This document shows, piece after piece, positions 52,629 to 60,346 of a stretch of DNA of 64,000 nucleotides. The notes beneath the pieces are model-generated. The model did no database searches and was not told the DNA's origin. It saw only the letters and a program-made list of their open reading frames with translations. Origin of the DNA: Dyella silvae (lineage in GTDB: Bacteria; Pseudomonadota; Gammaproteobacteria; Xanthomonadales; Rhodanobacteraceae); NCBI RefSeq assembly GCF_026421305.1, contig NZ_JAPJBQ010000002.1, positions 806,001 through 870,000 on the forward strand. Reading direction: 5' to 3'. A program made the translations under genes and the position numbers. Numbering within the stretch: position 1 is the first letter of the stretch; each line of letters starts with the position of its first letter.

Positions 52629-53093
52629 TTAGCGTGTGGCGGCTGCCAGCTTCGACTTGGCGAAAAAAGCCACAATCCAGCCGAACAGCAACATGGCCGC
52701 CAGGTTGGCGACAAAGCTGAAGACGCTGAAATGCGGGGTGGCATGCAACGCGGAAAGCGGCACCACCACATAGTTCATGACGAAGAACACCACGACGCCA
52801 TAAGCCACACCCCAAACCGGCCAACGCCGGTTGGCCGCGATGTGGCGGCGCGTGATCAGCACAAACACGGCTGCAATGATGAGCGACATAATCCATTGCA
52901 GCAGCATGCCGAGCGCGGCATTGGAAAAGCCGCCGGCCAGCGATGCTTTGCCAAGTACGCCACCGGCGACGTATTTGAGAATGACCACCGGGCTGTAGCC
53001 GCTGATAAGCGAAGCCGCGCCGATATCCAACGTACCGGCGACAAGGCCGCCCCAGAGCGTGGCGGCCAGAGCAGGGTGACGCGATCCAGACAT
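52629..53093 (-). CDS. Hypothetical four-helix inner-membrane protein
   Basis: A 154-residue protein with four hydrophobic segments (about 8-25, 55-75, 90-110, 125-145). It begins MSGSRHPALAATLWGGLVAG and ends FAKSKLAAATR. GGAGAA precedes ATG 53093; the longer frame to 53177 is not used. I see no catalytic motif; it resembles small YagU/DUF1440-like membrane proteins but I would not assign it firmly. The start of the adjacent gene to its right is over 100 bp away. Confidence 0.65.
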   Translation of the reverse strand: MSGSRHPALAATLWGGLVAGTLDIGAASLISGYSPVVILKYVAGGVLGKASLAGGFSNAALGMLLQWIMSLIIAAVFVLITRRHIAANRRWPVWGVAYGVVVFFVMNYVVVPLSALHATPHFSVFSFVANLAAMLLFGWIVAFFAKSKLAAATR

Positions 53094-53193
53094 GACGTTC
53101 TCCGAAGGTACGCAGTGGTCCAGCAGGGAGGAACTCGGCCGCGCCACTCTAATGGCAGGCATGGCCGCAGGCGACATGACTTCCCGCAGGGTG

Positions 53194-54642
53194 TCAGGCG
53201 TTCATCATCGCGTCGGCGGCGAACACGCCGGAAAACATGGACGTGGAGACGCCAAAACCGGGGTAGGTGGTTTGCCCCGCCAGGTACAGGCCTTCGATCG
53301 GCGTTCGGTGCGGAAACTGTTGATCTGGCCGGGCAGCGGGCGAAAGGCCGTAAACAGCGCCTCGGTAAAGATGCCACTCGTTGGCGTAGTCACGCGGGCT
53401 GATCAGTCGCGTGGTGGCGATATCCAGTGGCTGGTGCCTGCCCAGTGCGGCAATGCTGGCGTCTGCCAGGTCGGAGGTAGCCTGTTCGGTCCAGGCCTCC
53501 ATGGGCATGTTCTCATCCACGGCGGCGAACATCTCCACGATGCTGCCGCCCGGCGGCGCCAGTTCAGGCATAGGCAGGGTGGGCACGGTGTAGTTGAACC
53601 AGTGGACGCCTTGCGGTTGCGAGGTAAGAAACAGCTGCTGCTCTTCCATCATGGGGATGTGATTGACCGAGTGCGCCGGCGGCAGCACGCGATTGCGCAA
53701 GCCGAGCTGTATGCCGAGCGTGCGCTGCGATAGCGGTGCACGCTGCACGCGTCGCTGCAAGGTGCCGGGAACGAGCGAGGGATCCACCAGCTGCGTGAAG
53801 GTGGTCATGCCGCTGGCGGTGGAGATCACCGCGTCGGCCGCGATGACTTCGCCACTATTGAGCGACAACCCCCGCACACGCCCGCCGTCGATGCGAATAC
53901 GCGATACCCCTGCGCCTGTGCGAACTTCGCCGCCGAGGCGTCGGAACGTGCTCTCCAGCACGTCGCTGATCGCGCCCATGCCACCCACTGGCAGGTGCAG
54001 CCCATCCTGCAGCATCGACACCAGGCCGATGATCAGGAAGATCGGCGTGCGCTCGGCGGGCAGGCCGGTATACAGCGTCACGGCGGCGAGCGCGGCGCGC
54101 GCTTGTGGATCGCTGAAACTGCGGCGGAGCTCAGTGGCCAGCGTGCCATGCAGCTTGGGCAAATGGCGCCACGCCTTGATCAGAACACGCGAAAGCGACA
54201 TCGGTTGCGTGAGCAGATCATTCGCGAAGATGTTGAGCAGCGGATTCCACCGATTGACGCATCGTTCGATTTCATCTTGCAGTGTCGCCGTGCGTGCTTC
54301 GCCGTTCTTGCCTTCGATGCGCACATGATGGCGATCACGGAGCGTGATCAGCGTATCGTCCGGCAACAGCGAGGCCTGTGGTGTCGCAATGCGGCGTAGC
54401 GGCAACGTCGTGGCGCGGTCGATACCCAGACGCGCAAAGGCATGGTCCAGCAGCTCGGGAACGGCGAGAAACATGGCGCCGTTGTTGAAGCGGTATCCAT
54501 CGATCAGGGTGGTGGAACAGCAGCCGCCTAACGTATCGCGGGTTTCAAACAGGCTTACTCGCACGCCCTGGCTGATCAGCCGAATGCCGGCAGCAAGCCC
54601 GGCAACACCGCCGCCGATAATGGCGACATGCTTGGGTTTCAT
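53194..54642 (-). CDS. Phytoene-desaturase-like FAD-dependent oxidoreductase
   Basis: A 482-residue CrtI/amine-oxidase-type flavoprotein. The N-terminus holds HVAIIGGGVAGLAAGIRLIS, followed by FETRDTLGGCCSTTLIDGYRFNNGAMFL, the FAD-binding region. PVGGMGAISDVLESTFRRLGGEV and the C-terminal GLYLAGQTTYPGFGVSTSMFSG are typical of carotenoid desaturases and isomerases. No other carotenoid gene is nearby, so the substrate may be another lipid or polyene. GGAG lies upstream of ATG 54642. The frame upstream to 54705 is not used. Confidence 0.82.
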   Translation of the reverse strand: MKPKHVAIIGGGVAGLAAGIRLISQGVRVSLFETRDTLGGCCSTTLIDGYRFNNGAMFLAVPELLDHAFARLGIDRATTLPLRRIATPQASLLPDDTLITLRDRHHVRIEGKNGEARTATLQDEIERCVNRWNPLLNIFANDLLTQPMSLSRVLIKAWRHLPKLHGTLATELRRSFSDPQARAALAAVTLYTGLPAERTPIFLIIGLVSMLQDGLHLPVGGMGAISDVLESTFRRLGGEVRTGAGVSRIRIDGGRVRGLSLNSGEVIAADAVISTASGMTTFTQLVDPSLVPGTLQRRVQRAPLSQRTLGIQLGLRNRVLPPAHSVNHIPMMEEQQLFLTSQPQGVHWFNYTVPTLPMPELAPPGGSIVEMFAAVDENMPMEAWTEQATSDLADASIAALGRHQPLDIATTRLISPRDYANEWHLYRGAVYGLSPAARPDQQFPHRTPIEGLYLAGQTTYPGFGVSTSMFSGVFAADAMMNA

Positions 54643-54747
54643 CCATGCTCTCCGTGGGGTGGGGCGGCCACACCTTAATGCAACCAAGGTGACGATCGTT
54701 ATCACATGGATCGCCGATGGACCGCCGGTGCCGGTACCATCGCAGGC

Positions 54748-55398
54748 ATGCGCTTTTCAGACCTGCATGCTGGCCCTGCCGAAACACTGGTAGCAGAGCT
54801 TCGCGATTATCCCGAATGGCATCGGGGGCGCGAGCGCTATGGTGTGTGGATGGTGCCGGTCGATGATGCGGCTCTGCTGAGCTATATCGGCGACGTGCGC
54901 CGGCAACTGGCGGATCTGCTTCATCCTGATGGGCAGAGGCAACCGCATCTTACGGTGTTCGTTTGCGGCTTTCACGAACCGCAACGTGTGGCTGACGATG
55001 ATTTTCCCCCGGAGCGATTGCAGCAACAGCTTGCGTTGCTGAAGAGCGGCACCGGTGCGCCCTGTTCGTTGCCGTTGGCGTCACCAGACAGTTTTGCCAG
55101 TGCAGCGTTCATTCCCGTCGGCGATCCGCAAGGCAGGCTGGCGCATTGGCGGCGGCTGTTGGGACAAGCCAGTGAGGAGGTGCGCCCATCGGCCTACATC
55201 CCCCACATCACGCTGGGTTTGTATCGCCGCAGGGTCGATGCGCAAGTGATTCGGGAGAGGCTTGGCGGCATCGACGCACCTGCCATGCCGATGGCGATAA
55301 CGCAGCTGCATTACGCAACTTACGATACACGCAGCCAGTTTGGCCCTTTACACAGTCACCATCGTCTACCACTAAGTGCGCGAGCGGTATTGCGTTAA
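54748..55398 (+). CDS. 2H phosphoesterase (2'-5' RNA ligase family) protein
   Basis: A 216-residue protein with two HxT/S motifs of the 2H superfamily: QPHLTVFVCGF and IPHITLGLYRR, which form the phosphoesterase site. It may hydrolyse cyclic phosphates or ligate 2'-5' bonds in RNA. The ATG at 54748 gives a compact protein; an in-frame start at 54706 is possible. The second family member, ThpR, is only 660 bp downstream. Its promoter overlaps that of the divergent flavoprotein gene. Confidence 0.85.
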   Translation: MRFSDLHAGPAETLVAELRDYPEWHRGRERYGVWMVPVDDAALLSYIGDVRRQLADLLHPDGQRQPHLTVFVCGFHEPQRVADDDFPPERLQQQLALLKSGTGAPCSLPLASPDSFASAAFIPVGDPQGRLAHWRRLLGQASEEVRPSAYIPHITLGLYRRRVDAQVIRERLGGIDAPAMPMAITQLHYATYDTRSQFGPLHSHHRLPLSARAVLR

Positions 55399-55420
55399 GC
55401 CGGACGGCCTTTCAACACGA

Positions 55421-55918
55421 TTACGTCAGCATCGTATGCGCGCGGAAGGGCAGGTGTATCGCGCCGGCCTCTTCGATGGCGGGCTCGGCGATAGACAAGA
55501 GCTCGCGATCGCCATCGATGACCACCAGAATATGGCCGGAATCGATCTCGCCCTTGAAGCGGCGATGGACCACATCAGGCACTTCGGAGCCGACCAGCGC
55601 GCCAGTCCAGCCTCCGATGGCTGCTGCGGCCAGCGCCATCGCGCCCGCGCCTGTCAGGGTGACGCCCAGCGGTGGAATGGCGGCGGCGACTAGTCCCAGC
55701 ACCACGCCGGTGCCGCCAGCGCAGGCCATGCCGCGCACGGCAGCCGGATAGAAATCGGTGCAACCCGTCATCAAGTGATCAGGAATCTGGTCATGCTCGA
55801 TGTCCTCCCGGGCGACCAGGGCGATGTCGTCGTCGGGGATGCCTGCTTGCAGCGCAGCGTCCATGGCTGCACGCGCGGAATCGAGGTCGTTGGTGCTGAA
55901 GACGCTGCGGATTTTCAT
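55421..55918 (-). CDS. DUF1269-like glycine-rich membrane protein (stress protein family)
   Basis: A 165-residue protein with an N-terminal soluble segment (STNDLDSARAAMDAALQAGI), a glycine/alanine-rich double hydrophobic stretch (GTGVVLGLVAAAIPPLGVTL to AAAAIGGWTGALVG) and a C-terminal soluble segment (GHILVVIDGDRELLSIAEPA). This resembles the general-stress YflT/DUF1269 plan. GGAGGG precedes ATG 55918. It sits convergently between two 2H phosphoesterase genes; there is no direct evidence linking them. Confidence 0.7.
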   Translation of the reverse strand: MKIRSVFSTNDLDSARAAMDAALQAGIPDDDIALVAREDIEHDQIPDHLMTGCTDFYPAAVRGMACAGGTGVVLGLVAAAIPPLGVTLTGAGAMALAAAAIGGWTGALVGSEVPDVVHRRFKGEIDSGHILVVIDGDRELLSIAEPAIEEAGAIHLPFRAHTMLT

Positions 55919-56060
55919 GAATCCCTCCTGCCAATGCAACACGCGGTGCGCGCTTGCGGAATGCATGGTGGCGCGACGGTGAATACGATAAAGGCGCCAT
56001 GTGGTTCATGCGGATACCTCAAGAGGCATTTGCGGTAGGCTCTAACGCCTTTCCTTCGAT

Positions 56061-56681
56061 ATGTCGTGCATGAGTTTCCGTCGTTCCCCGTCGCCCGATA
56101 TACAACCTGACTTGCTGGGAGGCGGGTCGGGCGCGCCTGCCGAGATCCATCGGTTGTTTTTCGCCTTGCTGCCGGGCGAACCCGTGCGGCGGCAGATCGA
56201 AACGGTGGCCGCCGGCGTAGCGGTGGCGCAGCATCTGCGTGCACGCATGATTCGCCCGTCGCGCTATCACGCCACACTGCATTTTCTTGGCGACCACCCG
56301 ATGCTGCGCAACGACATCGTGCAGGCGGCTGTCGGCGCGGCTCGCAAAGTCCGTTGCGCGCCGTTCGATCTGGTGCTGGACAGCGCTTCGGGTTTTCATG
56401 GCCGCGAGCCGCCCTGCGTATTGCGTTGCTCGCAGGTGCCGGCGGAACTGACCGGCCTGTGGCAGGACTTGCGGCAGGCGTTGGCGCTGGCCGGGCAGGG
56501 CGTGCATCTCTCCCGCACCTTTACGCCGCACGTCACGTTTGCCTATAGCCGTGGTGCACCGCCGCAGGAGATGGCCGTCGAACCCATCACGTGGCGGGTA
56601 GATGGTTTTGCATTGCTGCATAGCGTGGTGGGCGGCGGTGACTATCGCATGCTCGACGCATGGCGTTTTGCGCCGGCCTGA
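56061..56681 (+). CDS. thpR: RNA 2',3'-cyclic phosphodiesterase (ThpR)
   Basis: A 206-residue protein. HRLFFALLPGEPVRRQIETV opens the fold, followed by the two catalytic motifs HATLHFLGDHP and HVTFAYSRG (HxT/S). This is the ThpR plan: it opens 2',3'-cyclic phosphates and can ligate tRNA halves in vitro. ATG 56061 and 56070 are both possible starts. It is the second 2H gene within 1.3 kb. Regulation and substrate in this organism are unknown. Confidence 0.87.
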   Translation: MSCMSFRRSPSPDIQPDLLGGGSGAPAEIHRLFFALLPGEPVRRQIETVAAGVAVAQHLRARMIRPSRYHATLHFLGDHPMLRNDIVQAAVGAARKVRCAPFDLVLDSASGFHGREPPCVLRCSQVPAELTGLWQDLRQALALAGQGVHLSRTFTPHVTFAYSRGAPPQEMAVEPITWRVDGFALLHSVVGGGDYRMLDAWRFAPA

Positions 56682-56800
56682 CCTGCCGTGCCTGGCCGTA
56701 TGGCCGTCCACCTCGCAAGAAATATCTTGAAGTGGGTGGTGCCATGGTGGCCGGTATAAGGACATACTCACGGCTCCTTCCGACGCCGCCGAGACGTTAC

Positions 56801-58198
56801 ATGTTCAAACCCCTGTGTGCTTCGTTGCTGACCTTCGCGGTGGCGCTTCCCGCCACGGCTGCCTCGCTGGATGCTCATCAAGCGCAGGCTCGCGATATTT
56901 TCAGCCACTTGATCGCGTTCAAGACCGAAATCGGGCAGGGGCAGGTACCGGTCATGGCCAGGTACCTGGCCGATCAGTTCCGCGCGGCGGGCTTTCCGGA
57001 TGAAGACATTCACATTGTGCCGCATGGCGAAACGGCGGCGATGGTGGTGCGCTATCGCGGCAATGGCACCGGAGGCAAGCCGATTGCGCTGATGGCGCAT
57101 ATGGACGTGGTGACGGCCAAGCCGGAGGACTGGCAGCGCGATCCGTTCAAGCTGATCGAGGAGAACGGTTATTTCTACGGGCGCGGCACGGAAGACATCA
57201 AGAGTGGCGTCACGGTGCTGGCCGCCAACTTTATACGGCTGAAGAAGGAAGGTTTCGTACCCACGCGCGATCTCATCATTGTCTACACCGGCGACGAGGA
57301 AACCTCGCAGGACACGATGGAAGATCTGGTCAAGAACCATCGCGACCTGGTGGATGTGGAGTACGCGCTCAATACCGACGCCGGTGGCGGCGAATTGAGC
57401 GAGGCAGGCAAGCCACTGGTGTTTGGCGTGCAGACGGCGGAGAAGGCTTATGCCAGCTTCGAATTGACTACGCGCAACCCCGGCGGCCACAGCTCGCTGC
57501 CGCGGGCCGATAACGCCATCTACGAGCTGGCCGATGCATTGAAGAAGGTGCAGGCCTATCAGTTCCCGGTGATGTGGAACGACACCACCATCGCCTCGTT
57601 CAAGGCGCTGGGCGAGAAGCGACAGGACAAGGTGGGCGAAGCCATGCGCGCGTTCGCCAAAGATCCACATGACGCTGAGGCGGCTGGCGTGCTCGCCGCC
57701 GAGCCGTCCGAAGTGGGCAAGACGCGCACCACATGCGTGGCGACGTTGTTGCGTGGTGGTCACGCCGACAACGCGTTGCCGCAGTCGGCCACGGCCACCA
57801 TCAACTGTCGCGTTTTCCCGGGCGTTGCCATCGATACCGTGCGCAAGTCGTTGCAGGATGCGGTGGGCCCGAAGGTGGAGGTGATGCTGGTTGGCAAAGC
57901 CATCGCCAGCGATGCCTCCCCGTTGCGCCCTGACGTGATGGCGGCAGTGACCAAGGCGGTGCATTCGATTCGGCCGGGCGTGGCGATCACGCCCGAGCAG
58001 GAGTCGGGTGCGACGGATGGACTCTATTTCCGTGCCGCCGGTATTCCCACGTATGGCGTGAACGGCATGTTCATGAAGAACAGCGATGACTTTGCGCACG
58101 GCCTCAACGAGCGCGTTCCAGTCAAAGGGTTCTATGACGACGTGGCTTACTGGTACGTCTTGCTGAAGACGCTGGCGGGTCCGGCGCCGGCGAAGTAA
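56801..58198 (+). CDS. Exported M20 family metallopeptidase
   Basis: A 465-residue M20/M25/M40 dipeptidase-type enzyme with a signal peptide (LCASLLTFAVALPATAASLD). Zinc ligands appear in LMAHMDVVTAKPEDWQ (His, Asp), IIVYTGDEETSQDTMED (Glu) and ALNTDAGGGELSE (Asp). A dimerisation domain (~190-330) is followed by FRAAGIPTYGVNG and a terminal His near DFAHGLNERVP. It hydrolyses peptides or acyl-amino acids in the periplasm. The ATG at 56801 follows no strong site; the frame open upstream to 56660 lacks a signal sequence. A hairpin leads into the next gene. Confidence 0.9.
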   Translation: MFKPLCASLLTFAVALPATAASLDAHQAQARDIFSHLIAFKTEIGQGQVPVMARYLADQFRAAGFPDEDIHIVPHGETAAMVVRYRGNGTGGKPIALMAHMDVVTAKPEDWQRDPFKLIEENGYFYGRGTEDIKSGVTVLAANFIRLKKEGFVPTRDLIIVYTGDEETSQDTMEDLVKNHRDLVDVEYALNTDAGGGELSEAGKPLVFGVQTAEKAYASFELTTRNPGGHSSLPRADNAIYELADALKKVQAYQFPVMWNDTTIASFKALGEKRQDKVGEAMRAFAKDPHDAEAAGVLAAEPSEVGKTRTTCVATLLRGGHADNALPQSATATINCRVFPGVAIDTVRKSLQDAVGPKVEVMLVGKAIASDASPLRPDVMAAVTKAVHSIRPGVAITPEQESGATDGLYFRAAGIPTYGVNGMFMKNSDDFAHGLNERVPVKGFYDDVAYWYVLLKTLAGPAPAK

Positions 58199-58260
58199 GT
58201 CGGCCCGCGAGCCAGTTCACGCTTCCGTGATGTGCCGGAACTCCTGATGCGGTTTATCCT

Positions 58261-58286
58261 GTGGGGGCGCAGAATGGCGCCCCCAC
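58261..58286. promoter_or_regulatory. Perfect 10-bp hairpin in front of the second exported methyltransferase-like gene
   Basis: GTGGGGGCGC and GCGCCCCCAC pair around AGAATG, 20 bp upstream of the start codon at 58307. It has no T run. It is either a weak terminator of the M20 gene or a structure in the leader of the next gene. Confidence 0.45.
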
Positions 58287-58306
58287 CTCTGATCACGGAG
58301 TTCGTT

Positions 58307-59074
58307 ATGCGTCCGACCGTTCTTGCAGTGCTGGTAGCCCTTGCTTTCCCTGTCACCTCGGCGCTGGCGACGCCGCCCGCGCCATCGGACATTCCCGCGT
58401 ATGTCACCGCGGCCATCAACGACCCTGCCCGTAAGGACGACACCGCCGACGACGAGCGCCGCAAGGTTGGCGAACTGATGACGTTTGCTCAGGTGAAGCC
58501 AGGCCAGGCCGTGGTGGATCTGATTCCCGGCAGTGGCTACTTCACCCGCGTGTTCAGCGCTGTGGTGGGCCCCAAGGGGCACGTGTATGCGGTGTGGCCC
58601 AACGAATATGCGAAGGAATCGAAAACGGATGTGCAGGCGTCCAAGGCGCTGGTAGCCCAGCCGCACTACGCCAACGTGGGAGTTTTGATGGGCCCCGCGG
58701 CGACGTTCAAGACGCCGGAGAAGGTGGATCTGGTGTTCACCTCGCAGAACTACCACGACTACCCCGACAAGTTCATGGGCAAGGTCGATCCGGTGGCCTT
58801 CGATAAGCAGGTGTTCGACTCGCTCAAGCCGGGCGGCCTGTTCGTGGTGATCGATCATGCGGCGGAAGCGGGCTCGGGCATGCGTGATACCGACACGCTG
58901 CATCGCATCGACCCGGCCATTGTGAAGAAGCAGGTAGAATCGGTGGGCTTCGTGTTCGATGGCGAGAGCGACGTGCTGCGCAATCCGGCCGATCCCCACA
59001 ACATCAAGGTATTCGACAAGTCGATTCGTGGTCATACCGACCAGTTCGTCTATCGTTTCCGTAAGCCTGGTTAA
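58307..59074 (+). CDS. Exported methyltransferase-fold protein (paralogue of 44829-45638)
   Basis: A 255-residue protein with a signal peptide (VLAVLVALAFPVTSALATPP) and a class I methyltransferase fold: AVVDLIPGSGYFTRVFSAVV (motif I), then VYAVWPNEYAKESK, VDLVFTSQNYHDYPDKF and LKPGGLFVVIDHAAE. It is of the COG4798-like kind, with the same difficulty that SAM is absent in the periplasm. GGAG precedes ATG 58307. The stop is followed within a few bases by the small Cys-rich gene, so the two may be cotranscribed. It is a distant paralogue of 44829-45638. Confidence 0.82.
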   Translation: MRPTVLAVLVALAFPVTSALATPPAPSDIPAYVTAAINDPARKDDTADDERRKVGELMTFAQVKPGQAVVDLIPGSGYFTRVFSAVVGPKGHVYAVWPNEYAKESKTDVQASKALVAQPHYANVGVLMGPAATFKTPEKVDLVFTSQNYHDYPDKFMGKVDPVAFDKQVFDSLKPGGLFVVIDHAAEAGSGMRDTDTLHRIDPAIVKKQVESVGFVFDGESDVLRNPADPHNIKVFDKSIRGHTDQFVYRFRKPG

Positions 59075-59078
59075 TGGT

Positions 59079-59291
59079 TTGACTGATACACAACATCCTC
59101 AAGTAGTGGAGGGCGCAACTGCGCCCTCCAACGATCCGCCGCCGACGCCACCGCAACGCCCCGACGACGAAGACTGTTGCGGTCAGGGCTGCGTGCCGTG
59201 CATCTTCGATCTCTACGACGAAGCCATGGGGCGCTACCGCGAAGAGCTGGCGGCTTGGAAAGAGCGGCATCCGGGCGAATCACCCACGTAA
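59079..59291 (+). CDS. Small oxidoreductase-like domain protein with CCGxGCxPC motif
   Basis: About 70 residues. The C-terminal part is the conserved sequence EDCCGQGCVPCIFDLYDEAM with RYREELAAWKERHPG, a known small domain (oxidoreductase-like, N-terminal) with four cysteines that may bind iron-sulfur or zinc. No ATG opens the frame before it: TTG at 59079 or GTG at 59106 are the candidates. A perfect stem-loop (TGGAGGGCGC...GCGCCCTCCA, 59107-59130) lies within the proline-rich N-terminal part, so either the hairpin is coding or the start is further down. It follows the methyltransferase-like gene by 4 bp. Confidence 0.7.
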   Translation: MTDTQHPQVVEGATAPSNDPPPTPPQRPDDEDCCGQGCVPCIFDLYDEAMGRYREELAAWKERHPGESPT

Positions 59292-59308
59292 CCGCGCACA
59301 TCGTCCCT

Positions 59309-59438
59309 TGTGGAAGCGCACCCTGTGCGCGATCGCGGATTAACGACATCCCTCGTCAGCCGGTTGTCGCGCACGGTGAAAACTGAATGGCAAGGCAGCA
59401 TCGTGGCCTGACAGGCGCGCGCAGGGTGTGCTTGCACA
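59309..59438. repeat. Inverted pair of REP-like units
   Basis: TGTGGAAGCGCACCCTGTGC (59309-59328, pairing through 59330) and a 22-nt reverse copy at 59417-59438 match at 19 of 22 positions. They flank about 86 bp of spacer. They resemble the palindrome at 23579-23621, so this is a dispersed REP-type family in this genome. The second unit ends 44 bp before the creatininase-family start. Confidence 0.6.
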
Positions 59439-59482
59439 GGAGAGGGTTTTACAATCGGCGCCTGGTTTTTCAGGACGAACCC

Positions 59483-60298
59483 ATGTCTTTCCCGTCGTTG
59501 CGAGCCCTGCTGTGCGGACTGGTGCTGCTAAGCGCTCACACCGCTGTCCTTGCGCAAGCGCCGCGCACCGTGCTCCTGGAAAACCTCACCTGGACCGAAA
59601 TCCGCGATCAGGTGCAGGCCGGCAAAACCACCATCATCATTCCCATCGGCGGCACCGAGCAGAGCGGCCCGGGCATCGCCGTGGGCAAGCACAATGCGCG
59701 CGTGGCTTATCTCTCGCAGAAGATCGCCGAGCGACTGGGCACGGCGCTGGTGGCCCCCGTGGTGGCCTATGTGCCCGAGGGCGGCACCGCGCCCCCGACG
59801 TCGCACATGCGTTTCCCCGGCACCATCACCCTGCCTGACGCGGTGTTCGAGCAGATGCTGGAATCGGCGGCGCAGAGCTTCGCCGTCCATGGTTTCCGCA
59901 ACATCGTGTTCCTGGGCGATCACGGTGGCTATCAGAAAGATCTCGAGCAGGTAGCGGCGCGCTTGAACAAAGCATGGGCTGGCAAAGCCAAGGCCATTGT
60001 GCCGCCCGAGTACTACGCCAGTTCGTCCGAAGGCTTCGCGCAGCAATTGCGCCAGAAGGGCTTCAAGGATGACGAGATCGGCACCCACGCCGGGCTGGCC
60101 GATACCTCGCTGCAACTGGCGGTGGCGCCGCAAATGGTGCGGCTCGACTCATTGCAGCACGGTCCCAGGCTGGGGCAGGCCGATGGCGTATACGGCGGCG
60201 ACCCGCGCCGCGCCTCGGCTGAACTCGGTCAAATGGGTATCGATGCTATTGTGTTACATACCGTTGACGCCCTGAAGAAAGATACTCAGGGCCGCTGA
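59483..60298 (+). CDS. Exported creatininase-family protein with changed metal ligands
   Basis: A 271-residue protein with a signal peptide (LLCGLVLLSAHTAVLAQAP). The creatininase fold is seen in IIIPIGGTEQSGPGIAVGKHN, GTITLPDAVFEQMLESAA and NIVFLGDHGGYQKDLEQVA, then EIGTHAGLADTSLQLAV. The usual EQHGPHxPLxTD is here EQSGPGIAVGKH: the second metal ligand His is Ser and the Asp is His. The metal site must therefore differ from creatininase or be lost. It lies 48 bp upstream of the beta-propeller gene, probably in one operon. A REP-like unit lies just before the start at 59483. Confidence 0.8.
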   Translation: MSFPSLRALLCGLVLLSAHTAVLAQAPRTVLLENLTWTEIRDQVQAGKTTIIIPIGGTEQSGPGIAVGKHNARVAYLSQKIAERLGTALVAPVVAYVPEGGTAPPTSHMRFPGTITLPDAVFEQMLESAAQSFAVHGFRNIVFLGDHGGYQKDLEQVAARLNKAWAGKAKAIVPPEYYASSSEGFAQQLRQKGFKDDEIGTHAGLADTSLQLAVAPQMVRLDSLQHGPRLGQADGVYGGDPRRASAELGQMGIDAIVLHTVDALKKDTQGR

Positions 60299-60346
60299 TG
60301 CCCCACTCGGGGTCCCCCTGGACTTCCACCCATAAGTTGTCTGCCC

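Noticed and set aside
56768-58099. 443-codon antisense frame over the M20 peptidase
   Set aside because: Shadow frame; the sense protein has signal peptide and zinc ligands.
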